Positions 52,595 through 61,899 of a stretch of DNA of 64,000 bases are shown here, piece after piece. The stretch covers positions 1,163,506-1,227,505 of the forward strand of contig NZ_JALIQP010000002.1 in assembly GCF_023566055.1 (NCBI RefSeq), written 5' to 3'. The position numbers and the translations under genes are program-made. The notes beneath the pieces were generated by a model, which did no database searches, was not told the origin of the DNA, and saw only the letters and a list, made by a program, of their open reading frames with translations. Numbering within the stretch: position 1 is the stretch's first letter; each line of letters starts with the position of its first letter. Source of the stretch: Halosolutus amylolyticus (GTDB lineage: Archaea > Halobacteriota > Halobacteria > Halobacteriales > Natrialbaceae).

Positions 52595-54843
52595 GTACCG
52601 ACGCCCGCGATCGGACGATCGGACTGGACGCCGAGGGGACGATCGACGCCGGGACGTTCCGGGTGCTTGCGCTCGGCTGTATCCTGGTGCTGACGGCGTC
52701 GTACGTGAGCGTGTTGCGCGACGTGACCCGCGTCGTGGGCGGCACCGGGACGCTCCTCCTGCTCGTCGTGGCAATGCTGGTCGCCGCGACGGTCCTCGCC
52801 GAAACGATCCGGCCCCGGACCGCGATCGGGGCCACGGCGATCGTCGTCCTCTTTGGCTTCTGGTACTACTTCTCGACGGCCGGGGTCGAGATCGGCATCG
52901 TACTGGCGGAACTGGACGAACTGCTCACAGACGTCGCCGCGCTGGCGACCGGTCTCCCCCTGCTCCGGATGGTCGCGGCCGACGTCTGGGCGCTCGGGTT
53001 CGCGCCCGGTCCCGTCTTCCTCTCGTGGTATCTCGCGCTCCGGGGCCGATACGACCTGAGCGTCGTCCCCGGCGGCCTCGCCCTGCTCTTTCTGGTGCTG
53101 ACCGGGGACGCCGAGACGCCCGTCGTCCTGCTCGGTACCCTCGGCGCCGTCGGCGCGATCGGCTTCGGCGAACTCGAACGCCGGGGTGGCTCGATCGCCC
53201 AGGCGGACCTGTTCGCGGTGCTGGTCGCGGTGATCGTAGTCCTCTCGCTGTCGGTCACGTTCGTGCCGGGAGAGTCTAGTGGTCCGGCGTTTAGCGGCCA
53301 GGCGGACGCCGGCACGCTCGAGGGAACGATCGACTTCGCCAGCCAGCAGTCCGCGATCGGCGGCGACGTGGAACTCTCGCCGGAGGTCCGCTTTACGGTC
53401 GAGTCCGAACGGCCGTCCTACTGGCGAACGGGGGTCTACGACCGGTTCACCGGCGAGGAGTGGGTCCGGTCCGGCCACGACAGGGGGTACAACGGGAACC
53501 TTGGGACGCCGCCCGGCGAGTACGAGGCCGTCACGCAACGCGTCACCGCCGAAACGGCGCTGGGCGTCATGCCCACCGCCCCGAAACCGGTCGCGATCGA
53601 GGGCGAAATCGCCCAGTCGACGACGGTCTCCGTCCACGGCCAGCCCCGCCCCGAAGAACAGTTGCGCGAGGGCGACAGCTACGTCGTCCAGAGCGCCGTG
53701 GTCGAGCGCGACCCGGCGACGCTACGAACCGCCGGGACGGACTACCCGGACCACGCGTCCGACTACCTGCAACTCCCGGAGAGCACGTCGAGCCAGTTCG
53801 AACAGCAGGCCGCCGAGGTGACCGGCGACGCGGAGACCCCCTACGACAAGGCCGTCGCGATCGAGTCACACCTGCGATCCTCGAAGGACTACTCGCTCGA
53901 GGTCGATCGGCCCGAGGGCAACGTCGCCGACGAGTTCCTGTTCGAGATGGAGGAGGGCTACTGCGTCTACTTCGCGACCACGATGGTCCAGATGCTCCGG
54001 ACCGAGGGCATTCCGGCCCGGTACGTCACCGGGTACACGACCGGCCAGCAGGTCGACGACGACACCTACGTCGTTCGCGGACTGGACGCTCACGCGTGGG
54101 TCGAGGTCTACTTCCCCGACCACGGCTGGGTCGCGTTCGATCCGACCCCGGGCGACGCACGGGAGGAGGTCCACACCGATCGCCTCCAGCAGGCCCGCGA
54201 GGACGGCCAGGAGAACGTCGACACCGACGCCAGCGAGGACGTCCCGATCGACGACGGCGAGGACGACCCGGAAACCAGCGACCCGTCGGACGAGAACCGC
54301 AACGGGACGGACCCCGAGATGTCCGATCCCGACACCACCAACGGGACGACCCCCAACGACACCAACGGAACCGATCCACCGGACGGCCCCAGCACCAATG
54401 GAACCGACGGAACAGGTGACGACGACCCGACCGTTTCGGTCCCGATCACGCGCGAGACGGCCGCGCTCGGGATGATCGTGCTCATCGGAGTGGCAGCCGG
54501 CGCTCACCGGACCAGCGCGACGGCCCGGGCACGGCGAGGGCTCCAGTTCATCTGGCAGCGGCGACGGGACGACCCGAACGAGGACGCCCGGATCGCGTAC
54601 CGCCGACTCGACCGCCTCCTCGCACACCGGTACCGGCCGCGTCGCCGATCGGAGTCGCGCCGGCAGTACCTGACGGCGCTCCGGGACGAGTACGACGACC
54701 TCGACCCCCGCACGGAACGGGTCGTCCGGGCCTACGAGCGGGCGACCTACGGCGAGGGCGTCGACCGCGAGACGGCGGACGCGGCGATCGCGATCGTCGA
54801 CGACCTCGTTCGCGATCGACTCCCGGTGCTTGGCGATCGGTGA
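52591..54843 (+). CDS. Membrane transglutaminase-like protein with DUF4129 tail (TgpA type)
   Basis: 750 residues. Six or seven N-terminal helices (to about 225) are followed by an extracellular region with the transglutaminase-like triad: C458 in EGYCVYFAT, H501 in DAHAWVEV and D517 in AFDPTPG. An acidic, Asn/Thr/Pro-rich linker (about 545-605) and another helix (about 617-635) lead to a cytosolic DUF4129 domain (about 665-745). Likely modifies or crosslinks surface proteins, or acts as a peptidase. Last gene of the MoxR-DUF58-transglutaminase operon. Confidence 0.88.
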   Translation: MSTDARDRTIGLDAEGTIDAGTFRVLALGCILVLTASYVSVLRDVTRVVGGTGTLLLLVVAMLVAATVLAETIRPRTAIGATAIVVLFGFWYYFSTAGVEIGIVLAELDELLTDVAALATGLPLLRMVAADVWALGFAPGPVFLSWYLALRGRYDLSVVPGGLALLFLVLTGDAETPVVLLGTLGAVGAIGFGELERRGGSIAQADLFAVLVAVIVVLSLSVTFVPGESSGPAFSGQADAGTLEGTIDFASQQSAIGGDVELSPEVRFTVESERPSYWRTGVYDRFTGEEWVRSGHDRGYNGNLGTPPGEYEAVTQRVTAETALGVMPTAPKPVAIEGEIAQSTTVSVHGQPRPEEQLREGDSYVVQSAVVERDPATLRTAGTDYPDHASDYLQLPESTSSQFEQQAAEVTGDAETPYDKAVAIESHLRSSKDYSLEVDRPEGNVADEFLFEMEEGYCVYFATTMVQMLRTEGIPARYVTGYTTGQQVDDDTYVVRGLDAHAWVEVYFPDHGWVAFDPTPGDAREEVHTDRLQQAREDGQENVDTDASEDVPIDDGEDDPETSDPSDENRNGTDPEMSDPDTTNGTTPNDTNGTDPPDGPSTNGTDGTGDDDPTVSVPITRETAALGMIVLIGVAAGAHRTSATARARRGLQFIWQRRRDDPNEDARIAYRRLDRLLAHRYRPRRRSESRRQYLTALRDEYDDLDPRTERVVRAYERATYGEGVDRETADAAIAIVDDLVRDRLPVLGDR

Positions 54844-54906
54844 GGTCCGGTTCATTCACCGCACACTGAAAAAGAACCGCGCGACGGCGCCTGGGTCCCG
54901 ATAGTG

Positions 54907-54914
54907 TTTAATAT
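54907..54914 (+). promoter_or_regulatory. TATA box of the aSUI1 gene
   Basis: TTTAATAT, centre 28 nt before the ATG at 54939. Confidence 0.65.
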
Positions 54915-54938
54915 GCTCATTTCGTACGGGCGAACGTA

Positions 54939-55232
54939 ATGTCGGAAGTCTGCTCGACGTGCGGGCTGCCCGAGGAACTCTGCGTCTGCGAGGACGTGGC
55001 CAAGGGCCAACAACAGCTCAACATCCGCATTGACGAGCGCAGATACGGGAAAGAGGTAACGATCGTCGAAGGATTCGATCCGAAGGACGTCGATCTCGAC
55101 AGTCTCTCGTCGGATCTCAAGTCCAAGTTCGCCTGTGGTGGCACCGTCGAGGACGACCACATCGAACTGCAGGGCAACCACACGGGCCGCATCGAAGAGT
55201 TCCTTCGGGACCGCGGCTTCAACGTCGCCTGA
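54939..55232 (+). CDS. Translation initiation factor aSUI1 (eIF1-like)
   Basis: 97 residues. A short Zn-type head [13 protein letters not shown] (5-17), then the SUI1 fold with the basic loop [13 protein letters not shown] and [24 protein letters not shown]. It helps start-codon choice on the small subunit. Strong TATA box, leaderless. Confidence 0.93.
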   Translation: MSEVCSTCGLPEELCVCEDVAKGQQQLNIRIDERRYGKEVTIVEGFDPKDVDLDSLSSDLKSKFACGGTVEDDHIELQGNHTGRIEEFLRDRGFNVA

Positions 55233-55361
55233 TGCCCGCGATGATCTGAGACGACTTCCGAACCACGGCCGCTCACGCATCACGACGCGACCGACACCCG
55301 TTTTTCCGCCGATCGACGCCCTCGAAGCCGGTCGCTCGCCGATCGGTGAGCCCAGATCCGT

Positions 55362-55730
55362 CTAAAACGGCGATTCCGCGTCCGCGGTCGACTCGGCATC
55401 GGCGGCCTCGTCGCCGACGAGGCCGAACTGCATGCCGTACTTTTCGAGGCCGCCCTCCATGCTCTCGACGCGAGCGTCGGCGGTGCCCTCGTAGGACCCG
55501 ATCAGCCTGGCCGCCTGGACGCTCGCCTTGCCGTGGGGACAGACGGTGACGATGTGGTCGGCGCCCTCGAGGTCCTCGATCCGCCGCGAGAGTTCGTCGA
55601 ACGGGACGTTCTCGCTGTCGGGAATGCGGCTGTATCGGAAGCTCCGTTCGTCGCGGATGTCGACGATCCGTACGTCCGCGTCGTCCTCGAGGAGTTGCTT
55701 GACCTCCGACGGGGAGATTTCGCCATCCAT
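55362..55730 (-). CDS. Rhodanese-like domain protein
   Basis: 122 residues from MDGEISPSEVKQLL; 12 more codons are open upstream. One rhodanese domain with the active loop VTVCPHGKAS (Cys about 71). The last ~20 residues are acidic. Moves sulfur or acts in thiol chemistry; the acceptor is unknown. Confidence 0.88.
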   Translation of the reverse strand: MDGEISPSEVKQLLEDDADVRIVDIRDERSFRYSRIPDSENVPFDELSRRIEDLEGADHIVTVCPHGKASVQAARLIGSYEGTADARVESMEGGLEKYGMQFGLVGDEAADAESTADAESPF

Positions 55731-55817
55731 CAGGTCTCCGTTCGAACCCCGACAGAATAAGCCCACGGGTGGATTTCGGCAGTCGATCGCCGCCGACCCG
55801 ATCGAACCCGGCGCGAT

Positions 55818-56438
55818 CTAGAGCAGGCCCTCCTCTCTGGCCAGCAACAGCGCCGTCAGCGTCGAGTCGTTGGCCGGTTGCTCGCGGGCCCGATCGAGCG
55901 CGTCGGCGACCGGCACCGTCGTCACCGAGAGGAACTCGTTGGTGTCGAGTTCGCGCGCGCCGGGTTCGAGTCCCTCCGCGTAGACGACGCCGCGATCGTG
56001 CCGGAGGACGCCGGTCGCGACGGCGAACTCCTGGAGGAGGGCGGTACTGGAGGGGCGAAAGCCGGTCTCCTCCTCGAGTTCGCGCGCGGCCGCCGTCGTG
56101 TAGGACTCGCCGTCCTCGACGATTCCGGCGGGCAGTTCGAGGTGGGTCTCGCGGATCGTCGGTCGGAACTGTTCGACGAAGAGGAGGCGATCGCCGTCCG
56201 CGCCGTCGACGGTCCCAGCCTCGTCGCCGGCGGCGTCTCCCGCTTCGTCGTCGATCGTCCCGGCGAGGACGCCGGCGTCGATCCGGGCAACCACGACCAC
56301 CGCGGGTGGGAGGTCGGCCCAGTAGTAGCGTTTCTCGGTGCCGTCCGGCTGTTCGAGCAGGTCGTACCCCCCGTCGTACCAGGGCGTCTCGTACTCGAGA
56401 ACTTCCTCGCGGAGGTCCCAGTCGTCGGGTACGGTCAT
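55818..56438 (-). CDS. Nudix hydrolase, ADP-ribose pyrophosphatase-like
   Basis: 206 residues from MTVPDDWDLREEV. A perfect Nudix box: GIVEDGE, seven residues, then RELEEETGF. The N-terminal WADLPPAVVVVARID and the VEQFRP strand fit the ADP-ribose pyrophosphatase group. An acidic insert (about 60-82, DDEAGDAAGDEAG) is a halophilic addition. Substrate inferred. Confidence 0.88.
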   Translation of the reverse strand: MTVPDDWDLREEVLEYETPWYDGGYDLLEQPDGTEKRYYWADLPPAVVVVARIDAGVLAGTIDDEAGDAAGDEAGTVDGADGDRLLFVEQFRPTIRETHLELPAGIVEDGESYTTAAARELEEETGFRPSSTALLQEFAVATGVLRHDRGVVYAEGLEPGARELDTNEFLSVTTVPVADALDRAREQPANDSTLTALLLAREEGLL

Positions 56439-56542
56439 CGGATGAAGTCTCGCGGCCGCGCCTGTAATAGGTGCCGTTTCGAGCGATCCCGGGGGCCGAA
56501 GGCGTCGGGCGTCGAGCGATCGTGGGGGCGGCCGATCGACGA

Positions 56543-57799
56543 TCAGGAGTTGCCGGGATCCGAGTCGGCATCGAGGAGGACCCCGTCCGTCGAGATCAGT
56601 TCGTCCGTCCGCCGGAGCCAGTCGACGCCCCACTTGACGGACGGCGGGACGAGCGTCGTCGTGAAGATGGCCATGAAGACGAGCACCGAGAACAGTTCCT
56701 GGCCGATGACGCCGGCCGACAGCGCGACCGTGACGATGACGATCTCGACGGTCCCGCGGCCGTTCATCCCGAAGCCGATCACGAGTCCCTCCCTCGAGGA
56801 GAGTTTCGTCGGGAGGGCGAACAGCCAGCTACCGACGATCTTGCCGGCGAAGGCGGCCACGAGGACGAGGACGAGCAAGTCCAGCCGCTGCGTGAACACG
56901 TCGAGCGTCAGTTCGAAGGCGACGGAGACGAAGAAGATCGGGGCGAAAAAGCCCATCGCCAGGTCGTAGATGACGTTGTACATGTGCTCGTAGATGTCCC
57001 GCTCGAGTTCCGCCTGTCGCAGGAACAGTCCGGCGACGAACCCGCCGATGATCATGTGCAGGTCCGCGAGCGCCGCGAAGAAGGCGAAGACGAGCGCGAC
57101 GACGAGCGCGATCGTGAACGCCGAGGTCTTGTCGACGAACTCGTGGTGCGCCATCCACACCTGGAGTCGTCCCCAGAGGTACGGCAGGAAGCGATCGCCG
57201 ATCACCAGCGCGACCGCGAAGAACAGCAACGCTTTCCCCGCCACCAGTCCGAGGCCCACGATCGTCACGTCACCCGTTTCGATGAAGCCCATGATGCCGG
57301 CGAACACGACCATCACGCCCACGTCCGACAGGAGTGCGCCACCGAGGAGGACGCCCGCGATTCGGGTATCGAGGATGTCCAGGTCGACCAGGATCCGCGA
57401 TTTCGTCGCCAGCGACGTGGCCGCCATCGCGATGCCGACGAACAGCGACTGCTCGATCGTCGCGCCGATGACGCCACCGATCAGGTAGCCGAGTCCGAAG
57501 GGAACGACGAAGCCGCCGACCGCGATCATCAGCGACTGCGGACCGAGTTCGAACAGGTCGTGGAGGTCGACCTCCATGCCGACGTAGAGCATCAGCAAGA
57601 AGACCCCCAGTTCCGCGAGGACGTCGATCGCCTCGCCCCCGTGTAACACTCCCAGCACCGCCGGTCCGAAGACGACCCCCGCGAGGAGTTCCCCCATCAG
57701 CGCCGGATAGCCGACCCGCTCGACCGCGAGCCCGAAGATCCACGCCAGCGTCAGCACGAGGAGGAGGTTGAGGAGATCGATGCCGGTGGCTTCGACCAT
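56543..57799 (-). CDS. CPA2-family cation:proton antiporter
   Basis: 418 residues with about 12 or 13 hydrophobic helices. CPA2 features: GELLAGVVFGPAVLG (about 34-48), the conserved middle Asp in LLSDVGVMVVF (about 158), FFAPIFFVSVAFEL and FGMNGRGTVEIV near the end. No RCK/TrkA domain. Exchanges Na+ or K+ for H+. Monocistronic. Confidence 0.88.
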   Translation of the reverse strand: MVEATGIDLLNLLLVLTLAWIFGLAVERVGYPALMGELLAGVVFGPAVLGVLHGGEAIDVLAELGVFLLMLYVGMEVDLHDLFELGPQSLMIAVGGFVVPFGLGYLIGGVIGATIEQSLFVGIAMAATSLATKSRILVDLDILDTRIAGVLLGGALLSDVGVMVVFAGIMGFIETGDVTIVGLGLVAGKALLFFAVALVIGDRFLPYLWGRLQVWMAHHEFVDKTSAFTIALVVALVFAFFAALADLHMIIGGFVAGLFLRQAELERDIYEHMYNVIYDLAMGFFAPIFFVSVAFELTLDVFTQRLDLLVLVLVAAFAGKIVGSWLFALPTKLSSREGLVIGFGMNGRGTVEIVIVTVALSAGVIGQELFSVLVFMAIFTTTLVPPSVKWGVDWLRRTDELISTDGVLLDADSDPGNS

Positions 57800-57862
57800 G
57801 GCCGGCCCTACAGGAGCCAGCAGTAAATAGCGTCGAGCGGCACCCGCCGAGTGCTCCCGCCC

Positions 57863-58282
57863 TCAGGAGTCTTCGAGAAGGTCGCGATAGAGCCTGCCGA
57901 ACGCCTGCCGGCGCAGCGTCGCGATCGCCGCGTCCGTCTTGTTCTGGAACGTCGCCGCGACGGCAGCCCCGTCGGGGCCGGCGTGCCAGACGACGCGCTC
58001 GACGTTCTCGTTACCGACCTCGGTCACCTCGCCGTCGTACGTCTCGCGCCAGTCGTCGTACTCCTCGCGGGAGCCGACCCGGACCTCGAGCAGACTCGCG
58101 AAGAGCGCGTCCCGGGCCGTCTCGACGACCGCGCCGGTGACCCGCTCGTCGTACTCCTCGCGATCGAACTCCATGGCCTTCGCGACCTCGCGGACGACCG
58201 TCTGCGCCGCGGGGCCGATCGACTCGTAGCGATCGCGTGCCTCGGCGGCCGACTCGAAACTGAGCGTTCCCACCGTATCCAT
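57863..58282 (-). CDS. DUF5809 family protein
   Basis: 139 residues, soluble, alpha/beta, no catalytic motif. It follows the DUF5810-type gene by 25 nt in the same direction; the two families are usually neighbours in haloarchaea. Function unknown. Confidence 0.7.
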   Translation of the reverse strand: MDTVGTLSFESAAEARDRYESIGPAAQTVVREVAKAMEFDREEYDERVTGAVVETARDALFASLLEVRVGSREEYDDWRETYDGEVTEVGNENVERVVWHAGPDGAAVAATFQNKTDAAIATLRRQAFGRLYRDLLEDS

Positions 58283-58307
58283 ACGCGACCAGTCGGCCGG
58301 CGGGGAG

Positions 58308-58727
58308 TTACGCGTTTTCGTTTTCGCCGGATTCCGGCTCCGGTTCGCCGTCCGTTCCGTCCCGGTCGTCGGACTCGGCGTCCCCCGCCTGCATCTGCCG
58401 GGTCAGTTCTCGGGCCTCCTCGAGGACGCCCTCGGCCTCGCTCGTCAGCGCGCCGCGTCCGGGACCACGGCTCTGCCGGGCGAGTTCGTCCTCGAACGTC
58501 GGCTCGTGACCGTGGCCCGACTCGAACTCGGGCGTCTCGATCTCGGGAGCGTACTCGCTGACGATCGTGCCGAGGTCCTCGGGGCCGCGGTCGGCCCAGT
58601 CGGGGGCGTGTTCCTCGAGCCAGTCGCGGTGGTCCGCCCGGCCGAGCGCGGCGGTGACCGCGAGGTGGTTCGCGAGGTGTTCCGCGTCGGCCTGTTCGGC
58701 GTCGCAGACCGGGCAGGCGTATCCCAT
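58308..58727 (-). CDS. DUF5810-like zinc-finger protein
   Basis: 139 residues from MGYACPVCDAEQADAEHL. CPVC with two downstream His (EHLANHLAVTA) forms a C2H2-like finger at 5-24. A helical middle and a disordered acidic tail follow. Same message as the DUF5809 gene. Binding partner unknown. Confidence 0.72.
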   Translation of the reverse strand: MGYACPVCDAEQADAEHLANHLAVTAALGRADHRDWLEEHAPDWADRGPEDLGTIVSEYAPEIETPEFESGHGHEPTFEDELARQSRGPGRGALTSEAEGVLEEARELTRQMQAGDAESDDRDGTDGEPEPESGENENA

Positions 58728-58841
58728 GCTCGCGGGTACGTGCGCGCGCTGTAAAACGTCCTCGTCCTGGATCGCGGGGACCCGATCGCCGCCGACCTGA
58801 ATCGGCGGACCCGATCGACGCGAGACGGCCGATCGGGCGTC

Positions 58842-58923
58842 ATACGGTTTACTGTACGTTATTTCCGGCGCAACCGCCGCCCGGATCGCGGTTGCGCCGG
58901 TACATCGGTACAGCAATCCGTAT
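58842..58923 (-). repeat. Dispersed nested palindrome, copy 3
   Basis: 82 bp. Perfect inner arms CCGGCGCAACCGC and GCGGTTGCGCCGG around loop CGCCCGGATC. On the minus strand it starts on the A of the rimI TGA stop (58923). Outer ends match copy 2 base for base except near the middle; the loop is inverted relative to copy 2. Confidence 0.9.
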
Positions 58924-59402
58924 CAGTCCAGTTTCCGGAGCATCACGATCGCGTCCTCCTCGTTGTCGTAGTAGCCCGGCACCCGCCGAAGCGGTTCGAA
59001 GCCGAACTCCCGGTAGAGGCGTTTCGCACCCTCGTTGGACTCCCGGACCTCGAGTTTGACCGTGTCGGCGCCCTGGGCCGCGAGGACGCCGATCGATCGC
59101 GAGAGGAGCGCCGAGCCGATGCCCGAGCCGCGATGGGCGGGATGGACGGCGATGTCCTTGACGTGGCCCAGGTCGCGGCCGAAGTTCTCGGTCACGTCGG
59201 CGACGACGTAGCCGGCGACGCGGCCGTCGCGGATCGCCACGAGAAAGCCGGGTTCGCCGAGAAACCGTTCGAACGCGTCGTACGGCCACGGCTGGGAGAA
59301 CGAGGCGTTCTCGATGCGCACGACTGCGAGGAGGTCTGCACGTTCTGCGGGCCGGATCGACGGTCCCTCGGTCCCGTTCGAACCCGACGCGGGGAGTGTC
59401 AC
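58923..59402 (-). CDS. rimI: Ribosomal protein S18-alanine N-acetyltransferase-like GNAT
   Basis: 159 residues. GNAT fold: acetyl-CoA loop AVHPAHRGSGIGSALL (about 85-100), then LEVRESNEGAKRLYREFGFE and a YYDNEEDAIVML end that is typical of RimI/ArdA-type N-terminal acetyltransferases. In archaea this enzyme acetylates many protein N-termini. Its TGA merges with palindrome copy 3. Confidence 0.88.
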   Translation of the reverse strand: MTLPASGSNGTEGPSIRPAERADLLAVVRIENASFSQPWPYDAFERFLGEPGFLVAIRDGRVAGYVVADVTENFGRDLGHVKDIAVHPAHRGSGIGSALLSRSIGVLAAQGADTVKLEVRESNEGAKRLYREFGFEPLRRVPGYYDNEEDAIVMLRKLD

Positions 59403-59447
59403 GGGCGTGGGTACACGCCGAGCGATAAAAGAACTACGCGTCGCGGC

Positions 59448-59768
59448 TCAGACCGAATCCAGTCGCTCGATTTCGGCGTCCGACCAGTCGTAGAAGTGTC
59501 GATCGGTCTGCCTGAGCACCTCGACGCACTCGTTGTACTGACTGCGTGCGTCGTCGACCAGCGGATCGTTGGGGTTCTCCTCGATCCACTCGCGGAGTTC
59601 GGCGAGCGCCTCCGGCGAGTAGGTGTCCATCCGGTCCTGGTGTTCGAGGATCTCGACCTTCTCTCCTTCCTGACGCAGGGTCCGAGCGAGCGCCCACCCC
59701 GCGACGCCGTAGAACGCCAGCAGGGTGAACGCGAGCATCCCGATCACCTCGGCCGAGAGCGCGGCCAT
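59448..59768 (-). CDS. Small subunit-like membrane protein beside an NSS transporter (MetS-like)
   Basis: 106 residues with one N-terminal helix (about 5-30) and a charged helical tail. It starts on the last base of the transporter stop (TGATG). Bacterial MetP/MetS shows that some NSS transporters need a small one-helix partner; this gene has the same position and shape, although it is longer. The role is inferred from context. Confidence 0.65.
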   Translation of the reverse strand: MAALSAEVIGMLAFTLLAFYGVAGWALARTLRQEGEKVEILEHQDRMDTYSPEALAELREWIEENPNDPLVDDARSQYNECVEVLRQTDRHFYDWSDAEIERLDSV

Positions 59769-61228
59769 CAGTCGTCACCTCCGGGGACCTCCGCGGTCTC
59801 CGGCTGGCCGCGTCTGCCCTCGACGACGGACATGACCGCGTAGCCGATGATCGGGAACAGCACGATCACTGCGATGCCGCCGTACAGTTCGGCGGTGCCG
59901 CGGTTCTCCCACGCAAAGTAGGCCATGATGAAGATCATCACAGTGGGGATGACGTACTTGATGACGGGGTTCCACCAGCGGCCGACGTGGACGCCTGCGT
60001 TCCGGTTGACCGTGAGCAGGCGGAGCCGTTCCGGACCCATCACCCAGCCGATGACGCCGAGAATCATGAGCGTCGCCAGCGGCAGCCCCCAGTTGCCGAA
60101 GACGAAGTCGAGGTAGTCCAGCACCTCCACGGAGTACGCGCTCGGAAGGCCGAGCAGCCAGATCCCGCCGCAGACGCCGAGCACCGTCTGCGTGCGACTG
60201 AACCGCGTCTCCTCGGAAATCGTCGTGACGCTCACCTCGGTGATCAGCAGTCCCGAGGTGAACGTCGCGAGGAAGAAGCCGACGAAAAACAGGATGGCGA
60301 CGAAGCCGCCGAACGGAATCTCCGGGAAGACCTGGACCAGCGAGACGAACGCCAGTCCGGCACCGGCATCGGGTTCGACGCCGACCGCGAAGACGATCGG
60401 GAAGATGGCGAGCGCCGCGAGGATACCGATGCTCGACTCGCCGATCGCGGTGAAGATGCCGCCGCCGAGCGGGACGTCGTCGTACTCGCGCAGGTAGCTG
60501 CCGATCGTCAGCGCGATCCCCCAGCCGAGGCCGGTCGAGAACAGCGCCTGCCCGAGCGCGGCGATCCAGGTGTCGCTGTAGGTCAGGTACGCCCAGTCGA
60601 TCGTGAACGCGAAGGCGAGTCCATCGGCCGCGCCGTCGAGCGTCAGGCCGCGGACCACCATGACGAGGAGCGCAAACACGAGCGCCGGCACCGCGTAGAC
60701 GACGAGCCGCTCGACGCCCCGCCGAATGCCCAGCCCGAGGACCGCGGCGATCGAGCCCATCACGATCGTGTGCAGGCCGATCATCAGCGCCGCGTTGCCG
60801 AAGAGGCTGTTCATGAACGGTTCGGCCTCGAAGCCGGCCCCCGTGAAGGTGAACAGCAGCGAGTGGACCGCGTAGTACAGCGTCCACGCGATCACCGGCG
60901 AGTAGTACGACATCAGTGCGATGTTCACCAGCAAGACGACGACGCCGAGGCCGACCATGCCGCCGCGACCGACGACGTCGCGAAACGCCCCGATGACGCC
61001 CTTGTTCGTGTACCGACCGAGCGCGACTTCGGCCATCAGTCCGGGAACTGCGAGGACGAACAGCAACGTGAGGAACGCGAGGACGAACGCGCCGCCCCCG
61101 TTGTTCCCCATCACGTACGGGAACCGCCAGATGTTCCCGGCACCGACCATCGCACCGATCATGGCCATCAGGAACCCGAACCGGGTGCCCCACTCCGCCC
61201 GTGCCGTTTTCGTTGGTACGTCAGCCAT
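59768..61228 (-). CDS. Sodium-dependent transporter, NSS/SNF family
   Basis: 486 residues, about 12 helices. NSS start GTRFGFLMAMIGAMVGAGNIWRFPYV (split here as GTRFGFLMAMIGAMVG and AGNIWRFPYV, about 15-40) holds the Na+ sites. Takes up an amino acid or related solute with Na+. Cotranslated with the small MetS-like gene. Confidence 0.9.
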   Translation of the reverse strand: MADVPTKTARAEWGTRFGFLMAMIGAMVGAGNIWRFPYVMGNNGGGAFVLAFLTLLFVLAVPGLMAEVALGRYTNKGVIGAFRDVVGRGGMVGLGVVVLLVNIALMSYYSPVIAWTLYYAVHSLLFTFTGAGFEAEPFMNSLFGNAALMIGLHTIVMGSIAAVLGLGIRRGVERLVVYAVPALVFALLVMVVRGLTLDGAADGLAFAFTIDWAYLTYSDTWIAALGQALFSTGLGWGIALTIGSYLREYDDVPLGGGIFTAIGESSIGILAALAIFPIVFAVGVEPDAGAGLAFVSLVQVFPEIPFGGFVAILFFVGFFLATFTSGLLITEVSVTTISEETRFSRTQTVLGVCGGIWLLGLPSAYSVEVLDYLDFVFGNWGLPLATLMILGVIGWVMGPERLRLLTVNRNAGVHVGRWWNPVIKYVIPTVMIFIMAYFAWENRGTAELYGGIAVIVLFPIIGYAVMSVVEGRRGQPETAEVPGGDD

Positions 61229-61263
61229 ATCGACTCACATCGGCCACACCACCTGCAGGGACC

Positions 61264-61270
61264 TATATAT
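61264..61270 (-). promoter_or_regulatory. TATA box of the NSS transporter gene
   Basis: ATATATA on the minus strand, about 39 nt before the ATG at 61228, giving a leader of about 12 nt. Confidence 0.6.
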
Positions 61271-61404
61271 GTGTTACCTGCCATCATGAAACACAGCAGT
61301 AATGACCGATTTCCGGCCACAAAATCGACGACGGCGTTCGAACCGCCAAACGGGAGCGATCGTCCGGGACCGATCGGCGTCTCACTCCTCGTCGGCCACC
61401 GGAA

Positions 61405-61899
61405 TCACTCCGCAGGGATCGCGTCCATCTCGAACTGCTCGGTGAGTTCCTTCAGTTCGTCGAGGGCGTCCTGCTCCTCCCGGAGGTTTTCTTCGAGGAC
61501 GTCGGCCGCCTCGTCCATCCCGAGCTGGTCCGCGAGCGGGATCAGGTTGCCGTAGGCCGCGATCTCGTAGTGCTCGGTCTTCTCGGCCGCCGCCATGTTG
61601 TGATAGTCGAGCACCTCCTGGGACGGCGCTTCCTCGGTGAACTCCTCGTACTCCTCGACGAGCCCCTCGATTCCCTCGCACTCCTCTTTCTCGGGTGGCT
61701 CGCCGAACATCTCGAACACCTCCTCGAGACGATCGATGTGCCCCTGGGTCTCCTCGCGGTGTTCGGCGAAGGCGCTGGCGATCTCGTCTCGTTCGGTGTT
61801 CGACTCGAGGTCCTCGAGCGCGTCGAGAAGCTGGTGCTCGGCGTGATAGAGGTCCTCGAGGCCGTGCTCGAACAGGTCCTGGATCGTATCCATGCTCAT
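61405..61899 (-). CDS. yciE: Ferritin-like protein of the YciE/DUF892 family
   Basis: 164 residues from MSMDTIQDLFEHGL (the second Met, two codons on, is also possible). Four-helix ferritin-like bundle with Glu/His ligands in LEDLYHAEHQLL, EHREETQGHIDRLEEVF, and EKTEHYEIAAYGNLI plus REEQDALDEL. Stress-linked di-iron family; role unproved. Monocistronic. Confidence 0.88.
   Translation of the reverse strand: MSMDTIQDLFEHGLEDLYHAEHQLLDALEDLESNTERDEIASAFAEHREETQGHIDRLEEVFEMFGEPPEKEECEGIEGLVEEYEEFTEEAPSQEVLDYHNMAAAEKTEHYEIAAYGNLIPLADQLGMDEAADVLEENLREEQDALDELKELTEQFEMDAIPAE

Noticed and set aside
56471..57646. 391-codon open frame on the plus strand opposite the antiporter
   Set aside because: Its charged, repetitive translation (RDEHREQ-type) is the antisense of membrane helices. 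No start signal or motif.
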